DNA from: a virus
DNA length: 41,852 nt
Strand: one strand, 5' to 3'
Virus record (IMG/VR): IMGVR_UViG_3300033149_002467
Coordinates: 1 to 41,852 of that record
A model generated the notes under the pieces. It saw only the letters and a program-made list of their open reading frames with translations. It did no database searches and was not told the origin of the DNA. The translations under genes were made by a program, and so were the position numbers. This document shows positions 1-6,090 of this stretch, in pieces. Position 1 is the first letter of the stretch. Every line of letters starts with the position of its first letter.

Positions 1-114
1 AACCTCCACCATTGACTTTATCGTCTCTTACAAGGGCATTACATCAACATTAAGTTTTTCTTTTGACGGATACAATTCGTGTAGAAATGGAACTTGGGGA
101 ACATCCACAAAAGC
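1..114. repeat. Terminal direct repeat, left copy
   Basis: These 114 bases are identical to 41739-41852. The repeat lies inside one open reading frame that continues correctly across the join, so it most likely marks the overlap of a closed circular (or circularly permuted) assembly rather than a true terminal repeat. The unit length without the duplicate is 41,738 bp. Confidence 0.95.
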
Positions 115-247
115 GTTTTGTATTGAGAAAGTTAAGAAACAAATTGAAGGCAATTTAAAGGCGTGGAAAGAGGGGATTGATGGACAAAAAGTTAAAGAAA
201 CAAAGGTTGATTATAGTGATGAGATAATAATAAAAGATTTAAAATAA
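1..247 (+). CDS. Signal-anchored small protein, 3' part (gene continues from 41584)
   Basis: This is the C-terminal part of a 133-residue protein whose start is at 41584. Joining 41584-41739 to position 2 gives one uninterrupted frame that ends at the TAA at 245-247. The part encoded here is soluble-looking, with two cysteines (in NSCRNG and AFCIEK) that could form a disulfide, followed by a lysine-rich helix and an acidic tail. The next gene starts one base after the stop. I do not recognise a family. Its position directly before a papain-like peptidase and holin-like genes suggests a lysis or cell-envelope role (inference). Confidence 0.75.
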   Translation, partial: TSTIDFIVSYKGITSTLSFSFDGYNSCRNGTWGTSTKAFCIEKVKKQIEGNLKAWKEGIDGQKVKETKVDYSDEIIIKDLK

Positions 248-248
248 T

Positions 249-1124
249 ATGAATAAACAAATACAAGGAGGATTGCGTCCTCTTAAAAAAGATAGAAGAG
301 ATTTCTCTTATACAAAAAAATTCGGAATAGTTAGTTTGCCGACTCAAAATTTTAGAGTTGGCGCGCCACTTGAAATAAAAGAACAATTTTCATCAGATAT
401 GTGTACTGCTTTTGCCTCTACTGGATTATCAGAACTTCAAGAAGGTGTAATCTTGTCTCCTGAATGGCAATTTGCTAAAATTAAACAAATGGAAGGTAAT
501 TGGCAAGCGTGGGGAGCAGACCTTAGGACAACTTGTAAGAGTTTAGTGAAATATGGTTCTCTTCCTAAAGATAAAGCAGAATTTAATTTAAAATTTAAAG
601 ATAGGAATTTTTTAGCTAACTGGGAAAACTGGGATAAAACAAAGTATGGTAATGGTTTTGAACTTGAAATGATTGCAAGAAAACATAGAAAACAATCTTA
701 TTTCGCCATAGATACAAGCGGCTATACTGACTTATTTGACGCAATGAGAGGAGCATTATGGCAGCAAAAGGAATATAAGCGTGGTATCTTAACAGGTATT
801 ATGTGGCGTACTGTTTGGAACAACTTAAAAGATGGGATTATTCCTATTCAAAATGGAGGCGGTGAGTTCGGACATTCCTTTTACTTCATAGGACAAAAAT
901 ATATTGATAATGTCCTATATTTAGAAGCGATTACTTCTAATGGGCTTGATATGGGAAACAAAGGCAGTTATTATTTCCCAAGAGAAGTGGTGAATCAAGA
1001 ATGTATTTATGGCAACTATATTTTTGTTGATATGCCGCCTGAACAAGCAAAGGTTGAAGTATGGAGTAATTATCAAGTATTTTTAGATAGAATAAAAAAA
1101 TTGTTAACAGCATTACTGCAATGA
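249..1124 (+). CDS. Papain-like cysteine peptidase
   Basis: The 291-residue product shows the C1A papain-family landmarks in order. Q46 lies six residues before C52 in SSDMCTAFAST (oxyanion Gln and nucleophile Cys). H209 is in EFGHSFYF (catalytic His). N231 is in AITSNGLDMGNKGSYYF, matching the usual Asn-Ser-Trp-Gly block. There is no signal peptide. The gene lies in the late block next to holin-like and M23 peptidase genes, so it may cut peptidoglycan cross-bridges or host surface protein during lysis or entry, or act as a virion protease; the sequence does not decide. ATG 249 is used because it immediately follows the previous stop. It has no Shine-Dalgarno sequence. The fold call is fairly sure; the substrate is unknown. 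Confidence 0.75.
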   Translation: MNKQIQGGLRPLKKDRRDFSYTKKFGIVSLPTQNFRVGAPLEIKEQFSSDMCTAFASTGLSELQEGVILSPEWQFAKIKQMEGNWQAWGADLRTTCKSLVKYGSLPKDKAEFNLKFKDRNFLANWENWDKTKYGNGFELEMIARKHRKQSYFAIDTSGYTDLFDAMRGALWQQKEYKRGILTGIMWRTVWNNLKDGIIPIQNGGGEFGHSFYFIGQKYIDNVLYLEAITSNGLDMGNKGSYYFPREVVNQECIYGNYIFVDMPPEQAKVEVWSNYQVFLDRIKKLLTALLQ

Positions 1125-1187
1125 CTAAATTTGAACAACTAAAATTATTGTCTTAAATATTCAAATTCGTCTGCAATTAAAAATTTT

Positions 1188-1442
1188 ATGAATAATATAG
1201 AAAATCGTATGACAAAAATTGAAATTAAATTAGAGTCCATTGATAAGAAATTAGATGAAGTGCCGACTAAAGCGGAAATGGATTTAGCTAATCGTCAATT
1301 AGTGGAAGAAATGAAAACAGACATCAAAAAAGACTTTGTTTCCAAAGAGAGATTTGAACCAGTAGAAAAAATAGCTTATGGCTTAGTTGGTTCAGCAGTA
1401 TTTACGATTGCTTATGCAATTTACGCATTAGTTATTAAATAG
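1188..1442 (+). CDS. Holin-like coiled-coil protein with C-terminal membrane segment
   Basis: This 84-residue protein has an N-terminal coiled coil (MTKIEIKLESIDKKLDEV, about residues 8-60) and one hydrophobic segment at the C-terminus (about 63-82, GLVGSAVFTIAYAIYALVI). That architecture is shared with XhlA/hemolysin-type accessory holins of Gram-positive phages. Its position between two peptidase genes supports a role in membrane permeabilisation at lysis. It could also be an unrelated membrane-anchored coiled coil. No clear ribosome-binding site is present. Confidence 0.6.
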   Translation: MNNIENRMTKIEIKLESIDKKLDEVPTKAEMDLANRQLVEEMKTDIKKDFVSKERFEPVEKIAYGLVGSAVFTIAYAIYALVIK

Positions 1443-1472
1443 ATCTTTAATAAAATAATGGGGGTATATAAA

Positions 1473-1589
1473 ATGAAATGTGGACAATGTTATCACCAAA
1501 TGATTTTTATCTTTATGGATAAGTATACTGTTTTATATGAATGTCCTCATTGCTTAATTTTTTTCTACCTTATAAGGAGGCGAGTATGA
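1473..1589 (+). CDS. Small zinc-finger peptide
   Basis: The 38-residue product begins MKCGQC and carries a second CPHC pair, giving a CxxC/CxxC zinc-knuckle arrangement around a hydrophobic middle. An in-frame ATG at 1458 would add five residues (MGVYK). I prefer 1473 because the GGGGG at 1460-1464 could serve as a weak ribosome-binding site and because family-like zinc ribbons usually start just before the first CxxC. Its 3' end carries the AAGGAGG that precedes the next gene. Function unknown. Confidence 0.5.
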   Translation: MKCGQCYHQMIFIFMDKYTVLYECPHCLIFFYLIRRRV

Positions 1590-1590
1590 A

Positions 1591-1761
1591 ATGACACCAA
1601 TGTGTCCGTATCACAATGTTATGATGAGACCTGTGAAATTATTAGAGGGTTATCGGCAAATGTTTCATTGCCCAATTTGTTTTAGAGTTAGAGTTATCTC
1701 AACCTTGAAAGATGAAAATGGAGAAAGAAAACAACTGGAACTCTGGATGAGCGCTATTTAG
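1591..1761 (+). CDS. Small zinc-finger peptide, second copy type
   Basis: This 56-residue product contains CPYH near the N-terminus and CPIC at about residues 27-30, so it could bind one zinc ion. A strong AAGGAGG at 1574-1580 lies upstream; it is also suitably spaced for the ATG at 1586, which stops after two codons, so 1591 is the productive start. It resembles the preceding peptide in size and Cys layout, and the two may be paralogues. Function unknown. Confidence 0.5.
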   Translation: MTPMCPYHNVMMRPVKLLEGYRQMFHCPICFRVRVISTLKDENGERKQLELWMSAI

Positions 1762-1799
1762 AAGTTTATTTAATATAAACTTTTTTAAGGAGAAAAAGA

Positions 1800-1949
1800 A
1801 TGGGAAAACGAGATTATAAATATAGCCGCGCAATAACTAACCGAAACAGGGTTGAAGAACGCATTTTCAAAATGATGAGCAAACAACCCAACCCAAAACA
1901 GATACGACTAACATTTAGAATAAACGCCAAGAAACCAGAAAGGAGGTGA
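1800..1949 (+). CDS. Small basic peptide
   Basis: The product has 49 residues, is rich in Arg and Lys (about 15), and contains no hydrophobic stretch. AAGGAG lies 8 to 13 bases upstream of the ATG, one of the few good Shine-Dalgarno sites here. The composition would suit nucleic acid binding. No family recognised. Confidence 0.5.
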   Translation: MGKRDYKYSRAITNRNRVEERIFKMMSKQPNPKQIRLTFRINAKKPERR

Positions 1950-1979
1950 AAAATCTCCGTAGTGCCAACCCCTCTACAT

Positions 1980-2087
1980 GGGGCAACCACAAAGTTGCCC
2001 CCTTTATTCCGCCCTCTAAGGGGGAACAACCTTTATTGGCCTAATCGCTATTTTATTTTCAACCCTTCATTTAGAGGGTGGAATAAA
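1980..2087 (+). other. Nested inverted repeats in an untranslated region
   Basis: 1980-1987 (GGGGCAAC) and 1994-2001 (GTTGCCCC) form a perfect 8-bp hairpin with a 6-base loop. Directly after it, 2003-2019 pairs with 2071-2087 over 17 bases with one G-U pair, enclosing about 50 bases. The stretch 1950-2144 has no convincing gene. The first hairpin could be a terminator, although the base run after it is mixed C/T rather than T only. Confidence 0.6.
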
Positions 2088-2144
2088 AGAAAAAACCAGC
2101 GACCTAAATTGGATATACGCTGGTACAAAGTATTTTTAGTTTTC

Positions 2145-2173
2145 TTGACAAATTTGCCTATTATTGTTATGAC
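2145..2173 (+). promoter_or_regulatory. Candidate sigma70-type promoter
   Basis: TTGACA at 2145-2150 and TATGAC at 2168-2173 are separated by 17 bases. The next gene starts at 2203. The -35 is perfect; the -10 is weaker. Confidence 0.45.
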
Positions 2174-2202
2174 GGAATAATTTAAGAAGTATTACACCAT
2201 AT

Positions 2203-2379
2203 ATGGCAAATAAAGTCAAAAAAACTGCGAGAATATCCCATAAAAAATTAATGGGCAGTTCTTCAAAAAAAGGTCAAACGCCTCATACAAGGCAATCTAA
2301 ACGTTCTGATAACGATTCAGAACACGATTTAAAGTTTGTAAAACAATATATTTTAGAATCTTATGGTATTATAAAGTAA
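2203..2379 (+). CDS. Hypothetical basic protein, 58 aa
   Basis: The product is hydrophilic and Lys/Ser-rich through residue 30, with an amphipathic C-terminal helix (about 43-58). It lies between a candidate promoter and the M23 peptidase gene. There is no recognisable ribosome-binding site. No family recognised. It is kept because it fills the gap in a tightly packed operon and starts a plausible distance from the promoter. Confidence 0.45.
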   Translation: MANKVKKTARISHKKLMGSSSKKGQTPHTRQSKRSDNDSEHDLKFVKQYILESYGIIK

Positions 2380-2403
2380 TTAGGTAGCAATGAAATCACA
2401 TAT

Positions 2404-2994
2404 ATGAAACTCATATTTTATAGACCGATCAAATACAATATTTTAACACAAGGATTTGGCGAAAATAAACATCCATATTATAAAAGTATCGGGATGTTAG
2501 GCCACCAAGGTTGGGATTGGTTTCTTAAAAATGGCGATAAAATTTATTGGAATGCAAATCTAGCAGGTGAAGTTATTGAAATTCATAAAGACAATTCAGG
2601 AGGAATAGGAATTGTAATCGTGGTTAGAGATGAAGATGGTCAATGGTATAAGGTTCGTTTCTGGCATATTTTAGTAGGCGGTGTTAAAGTACAGGTAGGA
2701 CAAAAAATTGAAACGGGAAAAGTTGTGGCATTGGGAAATAATACCGGCATATCAACTAACCCGCATTTACATTGGGATCTGAAACCCCTTAAATGGTATA
2801 AAGACGGAAAATATGAATTGCTTTATCCGAAAGGGACACAAGAATATGAAGATTATAGAGGAGCAATAGATATTACACCGTTTTTTAAAAACATTTTTGT
2901 TAAAGATTTGATGTTGAATTTAGAAGCTCAACATTCAATCTTAAAAAAGGTCATTCTTTTAATTAAACAATTTTTATGGAAGCAACAACAATAG
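2404..2994 (+). CDS. M23-family zinc metallopeptidase (endolysin candidate)
   Basis: The 196-residue product has the LytM/M23 signature. H34 and D38 in GHQGWDW are the first metal ligands, H88 in WHIL is the usual catalytic His, and H121/H123 in NPHLHWD is the HxH motif. The domain fills residues 12-130; a C-terminal tail ends in a hydrophobic helix near 175-193. M23 enzymes hydrolyse peptide cross-links in peptidoglycan. There is no signal peptide, so release would need a holin, and the next gene, which overlaps its 3' end by 19 bases, is holin-like. This is the most probable endolysin of the phage. Confidence 0.85.
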   Translation: MKLIFYRPIKYNILTQGFGENKHPYYKSIGMLGHQGWDWFLKNGDKIYWNANLAGEVIEIHKDNSGGIGIVIVVRDEDGQWYKVRFWHILVGGVKVQVGQKIETGKVVALGNNTGISTNPHLHWDLKPLKWYKDGKYELLYPKGTQEYEDYRGAIDITPFFKNIFVKDLMLNLEAQHSILKKVILLIKQFLWKQQQ

Positions 2995-3218
2995 GAGCAG
3001 TGCCTCTAATTATTGGTATAGTAGAATTGGCTAAAAGATTAGGATTGCCAGTGAAATACGCCTCTCTTTTTGCAGTGATATTGGGAGTGGCAGCCGCATT
3101 TTTGCTTGAATCGGGAGCAATTGCTCAAAAAGCATTGACAGGTATTGTTTACGGATTGTCTGCGGCAGGGCTTTACAGCTCTGCTAAAACAGTTATAAAA
3201 CCAAAGGTCACGGATTAA
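2976..3218 (+). CDS. Holin (two transmembrane segments)
   Basis: This 80-residue protein is strongly hydrophobic, with membrane segments at about residues 5-22 and 28-45 and a third possible one near 53-68, then a short charged tail (KTVIKPKVTD). Its size, topology and position overlapping the end of the M23 endolysin gene fit a phage holin that times release of the endolysin. The overlap suggests translational coupling. The exact holin family is not assigned. Confidence 0.75.
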   Translation: MEATTIGAVPLIIGIVELAKRLGLPVKYASLFAVILGVAAAFLLESGAIAQKALTGIVYGLSAAGLYSSAKTVIKPKVTD

Positions 3219-3265
3219 TAATAGAAGATTTTTAATAAATCTTTTAATAAAATAAAACTATCTTT

Positions 3266-3409
3266 ATGTTTGATGAAGAACCGACTACTGAAGAAGCTCC
3301 CGAATCCGAAACTCCAGAAGAGGAAGAAACTGTTGATGAAGAACCGACTACTGAAGAAGCTCCCGAATCCGAAACTCCAGAAGAGGAAGAAACTGAAGAC
3401 GAGGAGTAA
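3266..3409 (+). CDS. Acidic tandem-repeat protein, 47 aa
   Basis: The product is almost entirely Glu, Asp, Thr, Pro and Ser, built from two copies of a 21-residue unit (DEEPTTEEAPES, then ETPEEEETV). The first 62 bases of two adjacent 63-bp DNA units are identical. It ends just before a strong terminator, so it is the last gene of the lysis operon. The composition suggests an unstructured polyanion. A DNA-mimic or chaperone-like tail is possible but not supported by any motif. Another frame of the same DNA is also open, but it would give an improbable Lys/Leu-rich repeat product. Confidence 0.6.
   Translation: MFDEEPTTEEAPESETPEEEETVDEEPTTEEAPESETPEEEETEDEE
3271..3396 (+). repeat. 63-bp tandem duplication
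   Basis: Unit 1 is 3271-3333 and unit 2 is 3334-3396. They are identical except at the last base. The length is a multiple of three, so the frame of the acidic gene is kept. The near-identity points to a recent duplication. Confidence 0.9.
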
Positions 3410-3423
3410 AACCTTTGCCAGAG

Positions 3424-3443
3424 AGCCCCTTCGGGGGCTTTTT
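3424..3443 (+). terminator. Rho-independent terminator
   Basis: AGCCCC, a TTCG tetraloop and GGGGCT form a compact hairpin followed directly by TTTT. It lies 15 bases after the stop of the acidic gene and closes the late/lysis transcript. Confidence 0.9.
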
Positions 3444-3454
3444 GGTGAACCCCA

Positions 3455-3482
3455 TTGACAAATTATTTGAGTTTGCTAAGAT
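3455..3482 (+). promoter_or_regulatory. Candidate promoter for hairpin RNA A
   Basis: TTGACA at 3455-3460, 16-base spacer, TAAGAT at 3477-3482. The spacer (AATTATTTGAGTTTGC) closely resembles that of the second promoter at 3654, so the two look duplicated. Confidence 0.6.
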
Positions 3483-3503
3483 AAAAATAATATACACAAA
3501 GTA

Positions 3504-3578
3504 TTACAATTAAAAAGGCAGGCTTTTTTTATTGGTAGTAATACGCCAGTGCACGGGAGCTTGCCTTTTTAATTGTAA
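3504..3578 (+). ncRNA. Candidate hairpin RNA A
   Basis: 3504-3523 pairs with 3559-3578 over 20 bases with only one G-U pair, closing a 35-base loop. The element starts about 20 bases downstream of its promoter, and no gene follows it. The stem contains a T-run arm, so its 3' side could also end transcription. This looks like a discrete small RNA rather than the leader of a gene. An unconvincing frame starting at 3584 runs through the next promoter and was not accepted. Confidence 0.55.
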
Positions 3579-3653
3579 AATATATGCAACAAGAATTGTT
3601 TCAAGCTAAAAGCCCTTTAAAAAAAATTTTTAGTTGCTTGTGGAAAACTTTAC

Positions 3654-3681
3654 TTGACAAAATATTTGGGTTTGATATACT
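3654..3681 (+). promoter_or_regulatory. Promoter for structured RNA B
   Basis: TTGACA at 3654-3659, 16-base spacer, TATACT at 3676-3681. The layout is the same as the promoter at 3455 and those at 5145 and 5358. Confidence 0.65.
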
Positions 3682-3687
3682 TAAAAT

Positions 3688-3801
3688 AATGAACAATATA
3701 AATAATATACAAACTAATTATTTTCTCAAAAAAAGATACAGCTGTATTTTATTTTGTGTTGTTCATTACAAAACCCGCTTTTCGGAGCGGTGTTTTGTTT
3801 T
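3688..3801 (+). ncRNA. Candidate structured small RNA B with its own terminator
   Basis: The element begins seven bases after the -10 box. Its first nine bases (AATGAACAA) pair perfectly with 3759-3767. A 12-base palindrome (ATACAGCTGTAT, 3736-3747) lies inside. A hairpin at 3768-3798 (ACAAAACCCGCT with AGCGGTGTTTTGT) followed by a T-rich run forms a convincing terminator. The promoter-RNA-terminator unit of about 115 nt contains no plausible reading frame. Confidence 0.65.
3768..3801 (+). terminator. Terminator of RNA B
   Basis: A 12-bp stem with one bulged U and a TTTCGG-type loop is followed by TTTTGTTTT-like sequence. Confidence 0.75.
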
Positions 3802-3854
3802 AGAAAAATATAGAACCAAAGTCCTTTCAGTGTAATGACTTAAAACTGGCCTAG

Positions 3855-3999
3855 AAATAGAAAACAAATAGTAGGTGCTGATAATGGCAGTTCATCTACG
3901 AAAGCAAGTCCAGCTCTGACCCACACCCGTCAACTGGCACTCACCATTTGTTCTCTATTTAAACTGGTTCATAATAACGAAATACTGTTATTTCAAACC
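3855..3999 (+). ncRNA. Third structured element C (possible RNA or 5' leader)
   Basis: 3855-3878 pairs with 3937-3960 over 24 positions with three A-C mismatches and one G-U pair. Inside, CAGTT near 3888 can pair with AACTG near 3932. A second hairpin follows (GGTT with AACC and ATAAC with GTTAT, about 3966-3999). It lies upstream of the gene at 4031, which has a good ribosome-binding site, so it may be a regulatory leader. I saw no clear promoter of its own. Confidence 0.45.
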
Positions 4000-4030
4000 A
4001 TCAATTAGAGAATGGAAGGGAAGGGGTGTT

Positions 4031-4228
4031 ATGAAAAATAAAAGAGTAAAATTTATTAAAAAAATTGGGAAAAATTGTTTGATTTTTAATTATAATAATG
4101 AGCAAGAAGTTTTTTATGGAAAAGTAGATATGAAAGAATGGAATAGAACTCAAGGGGTTTATTATAAAAAAGCTAAGAGAGCAATGTTAAGAAATATAAG
4201 AAATAACAAAGCAGAACAAAATAAGTAA
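4031..4228 (+). CDS. Hypothetical basic protein, 65 aa
   Basis: The product is Lys/Arg/Asn-rich. Its first half looks like a small beta fold (KRVKFIKKIGKNCLIFNYNNE). The start is supported by GGAAGGGAAGGGG ending seven bases upstream, one of the best ribosome-binding sites in the window. It is the first gene after the non-coding RNA block and probably opens the early region. No family recognised. Confidence 0.6.
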   Translation: MKNKRVKFIKKIGKNCLIFNYNNEQEVFYGKVDMKEWNRTQGVYYKKAKRAMLRNIRNNKAEQNK

Positions 4229-4239
4229 TAATAAATAAT

Positions 4240-4515
4240 ATGATTATAAAAGACATTCAAAAAAAGATAAAAAAATGGGATAAAGAAATACAAGACGATA
4301 TTAAGAACACTGAAAATAAAGATTTAAAGTATATAAAGGAATTGAATTACGATATAGTGCAATTATTAGGCAAAATACAGTTATTTGAGTTAAAGTATGG
4401 TTATGAGGTTGAGATAGATATAAAGAAAAAGATAGTTCCTAAAAATTGGTTTGGAAAGGGAGTTGTGGAAAGTATGTTTGAAGGACAACAGGTGGTTAAA
4501 AAGAAAACTAAATAA
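4240..4515 (+). CDS. Hypothetical helical protein, 91 aa
   Basis: The protein is highly charged and predicted largely helical: Lys/Asp/Glu heptads through residue 70, with no cysteines and no membrane segment. It follows the previous gene by 11 bases and lacks a Shine-Dalgarno sequence. No family recognised; a coiled-coil accessory role is all that can be said. Confidence 0.6.
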   Translation: MIIKDIQKKIKKWDKEIQDDIKNTENKDLKYIKELNYDIVQLLGKIQLFELKYGYEVEIDIKKKIVPKNWFGKGVVESMFEGQQVVKKKTK

Positions 4516-4525
4516 CCCAGCATTT

Positions 4526-4951
4526 ATGAAACTAACTAAAAAAGAAAAAAAACAAATTGAAAAAGAAATCGGGGATTATTTTTGCAATGTGATAATGTCA
4601 ATATGTCAAATAAGTAATTATCGGGTTTTTACAAAAGTTGATTTGGATACTGGAAAAGATAAAACTTTTAGCATAAAACAAGGTTTTCCTTATCGGAGTA
4701 TCAATTTGTATATTGGACAGAGTGGTGTAGATTATTGGCGAACAAAGAATTGGCAGGCAATAAGATTTGCTTTACTTCACGAAGCGTTTCATATTTTACA
4801 CTGGACTTACAGAGAATATGCCAAGGCGAGATTTATTCAGCCGGATACATTACAGGAAATAGAAGAGGATTTAGCGGATAAATTTGCTGGCATTGTAAGT
4901 TTATTATGGGATAAATATGCCAAAAATAACAAAACGAGTAAAACTACTTAG
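4526..4951 (+). CDS. HExxH zinc-metallopeptidase-like protein
   Basis: The 141-residue product contains LLHEAFHILH at residues 83-92, a HExxH zinc site. An acidic cluster (EEIEEDLADKFAG, about 110-122) could supply the third ligand, as in ImmA/IrrE-type and minigluzincin proteins. An upstream in-frame ATG at 4451 would overlap the previous gene by 65 bases; ATG 4526 is preferred because it starts 11 bases after that stop and opens with a plausible helix. ImmA/IrrE-like peptidases usually act on regulators, but the partner here is unknown. A non-peptidase role is possible. Confidence 0.6.
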   Translation: MKLTKKEKKQIEKEIGDYFCNVIMSICQISNYRVFTKVDLDTGKDKTFSIKQGFPYRSINLYIGQSGVDYWRTKNWQAIRFALLHEAFHILHWTYREYAKARFIQPDTLQEIEEDLADKFAGIVSLLWDKYAKNNKTSKTT

Positions 4952-5126
4952 GGATATTGAAGCATTAGAAAAAAAGCGGAAATATCCCAGAATGAGATGC
5001 CCTCATTGCGAACGCCTTGTTAATCTTAAATTTGACCCGAAACAGAATTGGGATAAAGCAAAAATAGCCAGATGTCCAAAGTGCAGGAAGTTTCTTTTTA
5101 AGGAGATTGAGTGGGATTTGGATTGA
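4917..5126 (+). CDS. Zinc-ribbon protein, 69 aa
   Basis: The product has CPHC at about residues 28-31 and CPKC at about 53-56, a treble-clef or zinc-ribbon arrangement, with a basic N-terminal helix. It overlaps the HExxH gene by 35 bases. It probably binds nucleic acid or protein; no family assigned. Confidence 0.6.
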   Translation: MPKITKRVKLLRDIEALEKKRKYPRMRCPHCERLVNLKFDPKQNWDKAKIARCPKCRKFLFKEIEWDLD

Positions 5127-5144
5127 CTTTTTTACAGAGGGGAC

Positions 5145-5172
5145 TTGACAAGGTTTTTGAAAAAAGTATAAT
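5145..5172 (+). promoter_or_regulatory. Strong consensus promoter
   Basis: TTGACA at 5145-5150, a 16-base spacer and TATAAT at 5167-5172 are both perfect. The downstream ATG is 11 bases past the -10 box, so the leader would be only about five bases. Confidence 0.8.
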
Positions 5173-5183
5173 AAAGAAAAACT

Positions 5184-5354
5184 ATGCCATTATCAAAAAA
5201 GGAATTAGAAAAAAAACAAAGGAAGTGGAATCAAATACTCAAAATGAGAAAAGAGGGATATTCATTAAGGGTAATTGCAAGAATGTTTGAAATGACCCCA
5301 GAGGGTATTAGTTGGGTGTGTAAAAGGAAGAAATATCAACCTGTGGAAAAGTAG
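5184..5354 (+). CDS. Small helix-turn-helix regulator
   Basis: This 56-residue protein contains a helix-turn-helix between about residues 18 and 50: ILKMRKEGYSLRVIARMFEM, then TPEGISWVCKRKKY. The pattern matches resolvase/sigma region 4-type HTH segments, with a basic recognition helix. It is preceded by a perfect promoter and followed four bases after its stop by a second nearly identical one, so it may regulate these promoters (inference). It is almost leaderless. Confidence 0.65.
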   Translation: MPLSKKELEKKQRKWNQILKMRKEGYSLRVIARMFEMTPEGISWVCKRKKYQPVEK

Positions 5355-5357
5355 GAC

Positions 5358-5385
5358 TTGACAAGCATTTTGGATTTAGTATAAT
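5358..5385 (+). promoter_or_regulatory. Strong consensus promoter, sister of the one at 5145
   Basis: TTGACA at 5358-5363, 16-base spacer, TATAAT at 5380-5385. The block GGACTTGACAAG is shared exactly with the promoter at 5145. Confidence 0.8.
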
Positions 5386-5421
5386 GGAAGAGAAAGGTCG
5401 TAAATAATAAAAATCAAATCT

Positions 5422-5559
5422 ATGTCAAATCAAGATTGTAGCGAGGATTATCCCATTGGGGGTATGATTGAGAGATATGACATTGAAAAAGAAAAAGAGC
5501 TATGTATTACAAAACCTACCGACAACTTAAAAGAGAACGAGAACGAGAAAGACGAATAG
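5422..5559 (+). CDS. Small acidic peptide, 45 aa
   Basis: The peptide is Glu/Asp/Asn-rich with two cysteines and no known motif. It is the first frame after the promoter at 5358 (leader about 30 bases) and overlaps the next small gene by 58 bases in another frame. Kept with low confidence because of the promoter. Confidence 0.4.
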   Translation: MSNQDCSEDYPIGGMIERYDIEKEKELCITKPTDNLKENENEKDE

Positions 5560-5651
5560 CGAGAGCAAAGGGAGTGGTTGGGTACACTTTGCTTATTATT
5601 CTGATATTGACGCTCTACGCTTTTGGTTCAAACCTAACTTACCCATATTAA
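5502..5651 (+). CDS. Small single-pass membrane peptide, 49 aa
   Basis: An Arg-rich N-terminus (residues 7-24, RQLKRERERERRIARAKG) is followed by a hydrophobic helix (about 25-42, VVGYTLLIILILTLYAF) and a short polar tail, typical of a type II or tail-anchored membrane peptide with the basic side inside. It overlaps the previous acidic frame; of the two, this one looks more protein-like. Early-expressed membrane peptides of phages often target host envelope functions, but nothing here specifies a target. Confidence 0.5.
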   Translation: MYYKTYRQLKRERERERRIARAKGVVGYTLLIILILTLYAFGSNLTYPY

Positions 5652-5685
5652 AAGTCGTTCAAGTTCATTATAATTTAATAGTAAG

Positions 5686-6090
5686 ATGAAATGTAAGTAT
5701 TGTGGTAAAGAATTTAGTAAAAGATTTAATCATCAGAAATATTGTTCACCTGAATGTTTACGAGCATCACGACGAGCCTATAACAGACAGTGGTCAAGAC
5801 GCAATAGAGTTAAAGTAAATATTGCCAAGAAGAGATTTAGAGTAAAGCGACGGATAGAGTTAAAAACTAGGGCAGTTAATTTGTTGGGTGGATGTTGTCA
5901 GAATTGTGGTTATTCTAAGTGTATTGAGGCATTAGATTTTCATCATAGAGATGAAGAAAAAAAAGATTTTTCAATCAGTAATGCTTTTAAGAATTATATG
6001 GATTGGAAAATGATTGAATCCGAATTGAGGAAGTGTGTCTTACTATGTTCCAATTGCCACAGAGAGCTACACGCAAAACAAAAGCGTTAA
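5686..6090 (+). CDS. HNH homing-type endonuclease
   Basis: The 134-residue product has an N-terminal zinc finger (C3, C6, C20, C24), a basic linker and a C-terminal HNH domain: CQNC at 71-74, DFHHRD at 85-89 with catalytic H86/H87, and LLCSNCHRELH at 119-129. HNH enzymes of this type nick or cut DNA and are often mobile or help packaging. A TATAAT at 5669-5674 lies 11 bases before the ATG, so it may have its own promoter with a very short leader. Its stop codon is embedded in the pseudoknot-like element that follows. Confidence 0.85.
   Translation: MKCKYCGKEFSKRFNHQKYCSPECLRASRRAYNRQWSRRNRVKVNIAKKRFRVKRRIELKTRAVNLLGGCCQNCGYSKCIEALDFHHRDEEKKDFSISNAFKNYMDWKMIESELRKCVLLCSNCHRELHAKQKR

Noticed and set aside
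1121-1156. 11-codon frame overlapping the papain-like stop by ATGA
   Set aside because: Too short to support, with no homology or ribosome-binding site.
1962-2180. 72-codon frame
   Set aside because: It lies over the nested inverted repeats and the promoter; composition is unlike its neighbours.
3270-3458. Lys/Leu-rich repetitive frame
   Set aside because: Shadow of the acidic gene at 3266 read in another frame; it runs through the terminator.
3584-3835. 83-codon open frame in the non-coding block
   Set aside because: It crosses a promoter, a structured RNA and its terminator, and the product has no protein-like pattern.
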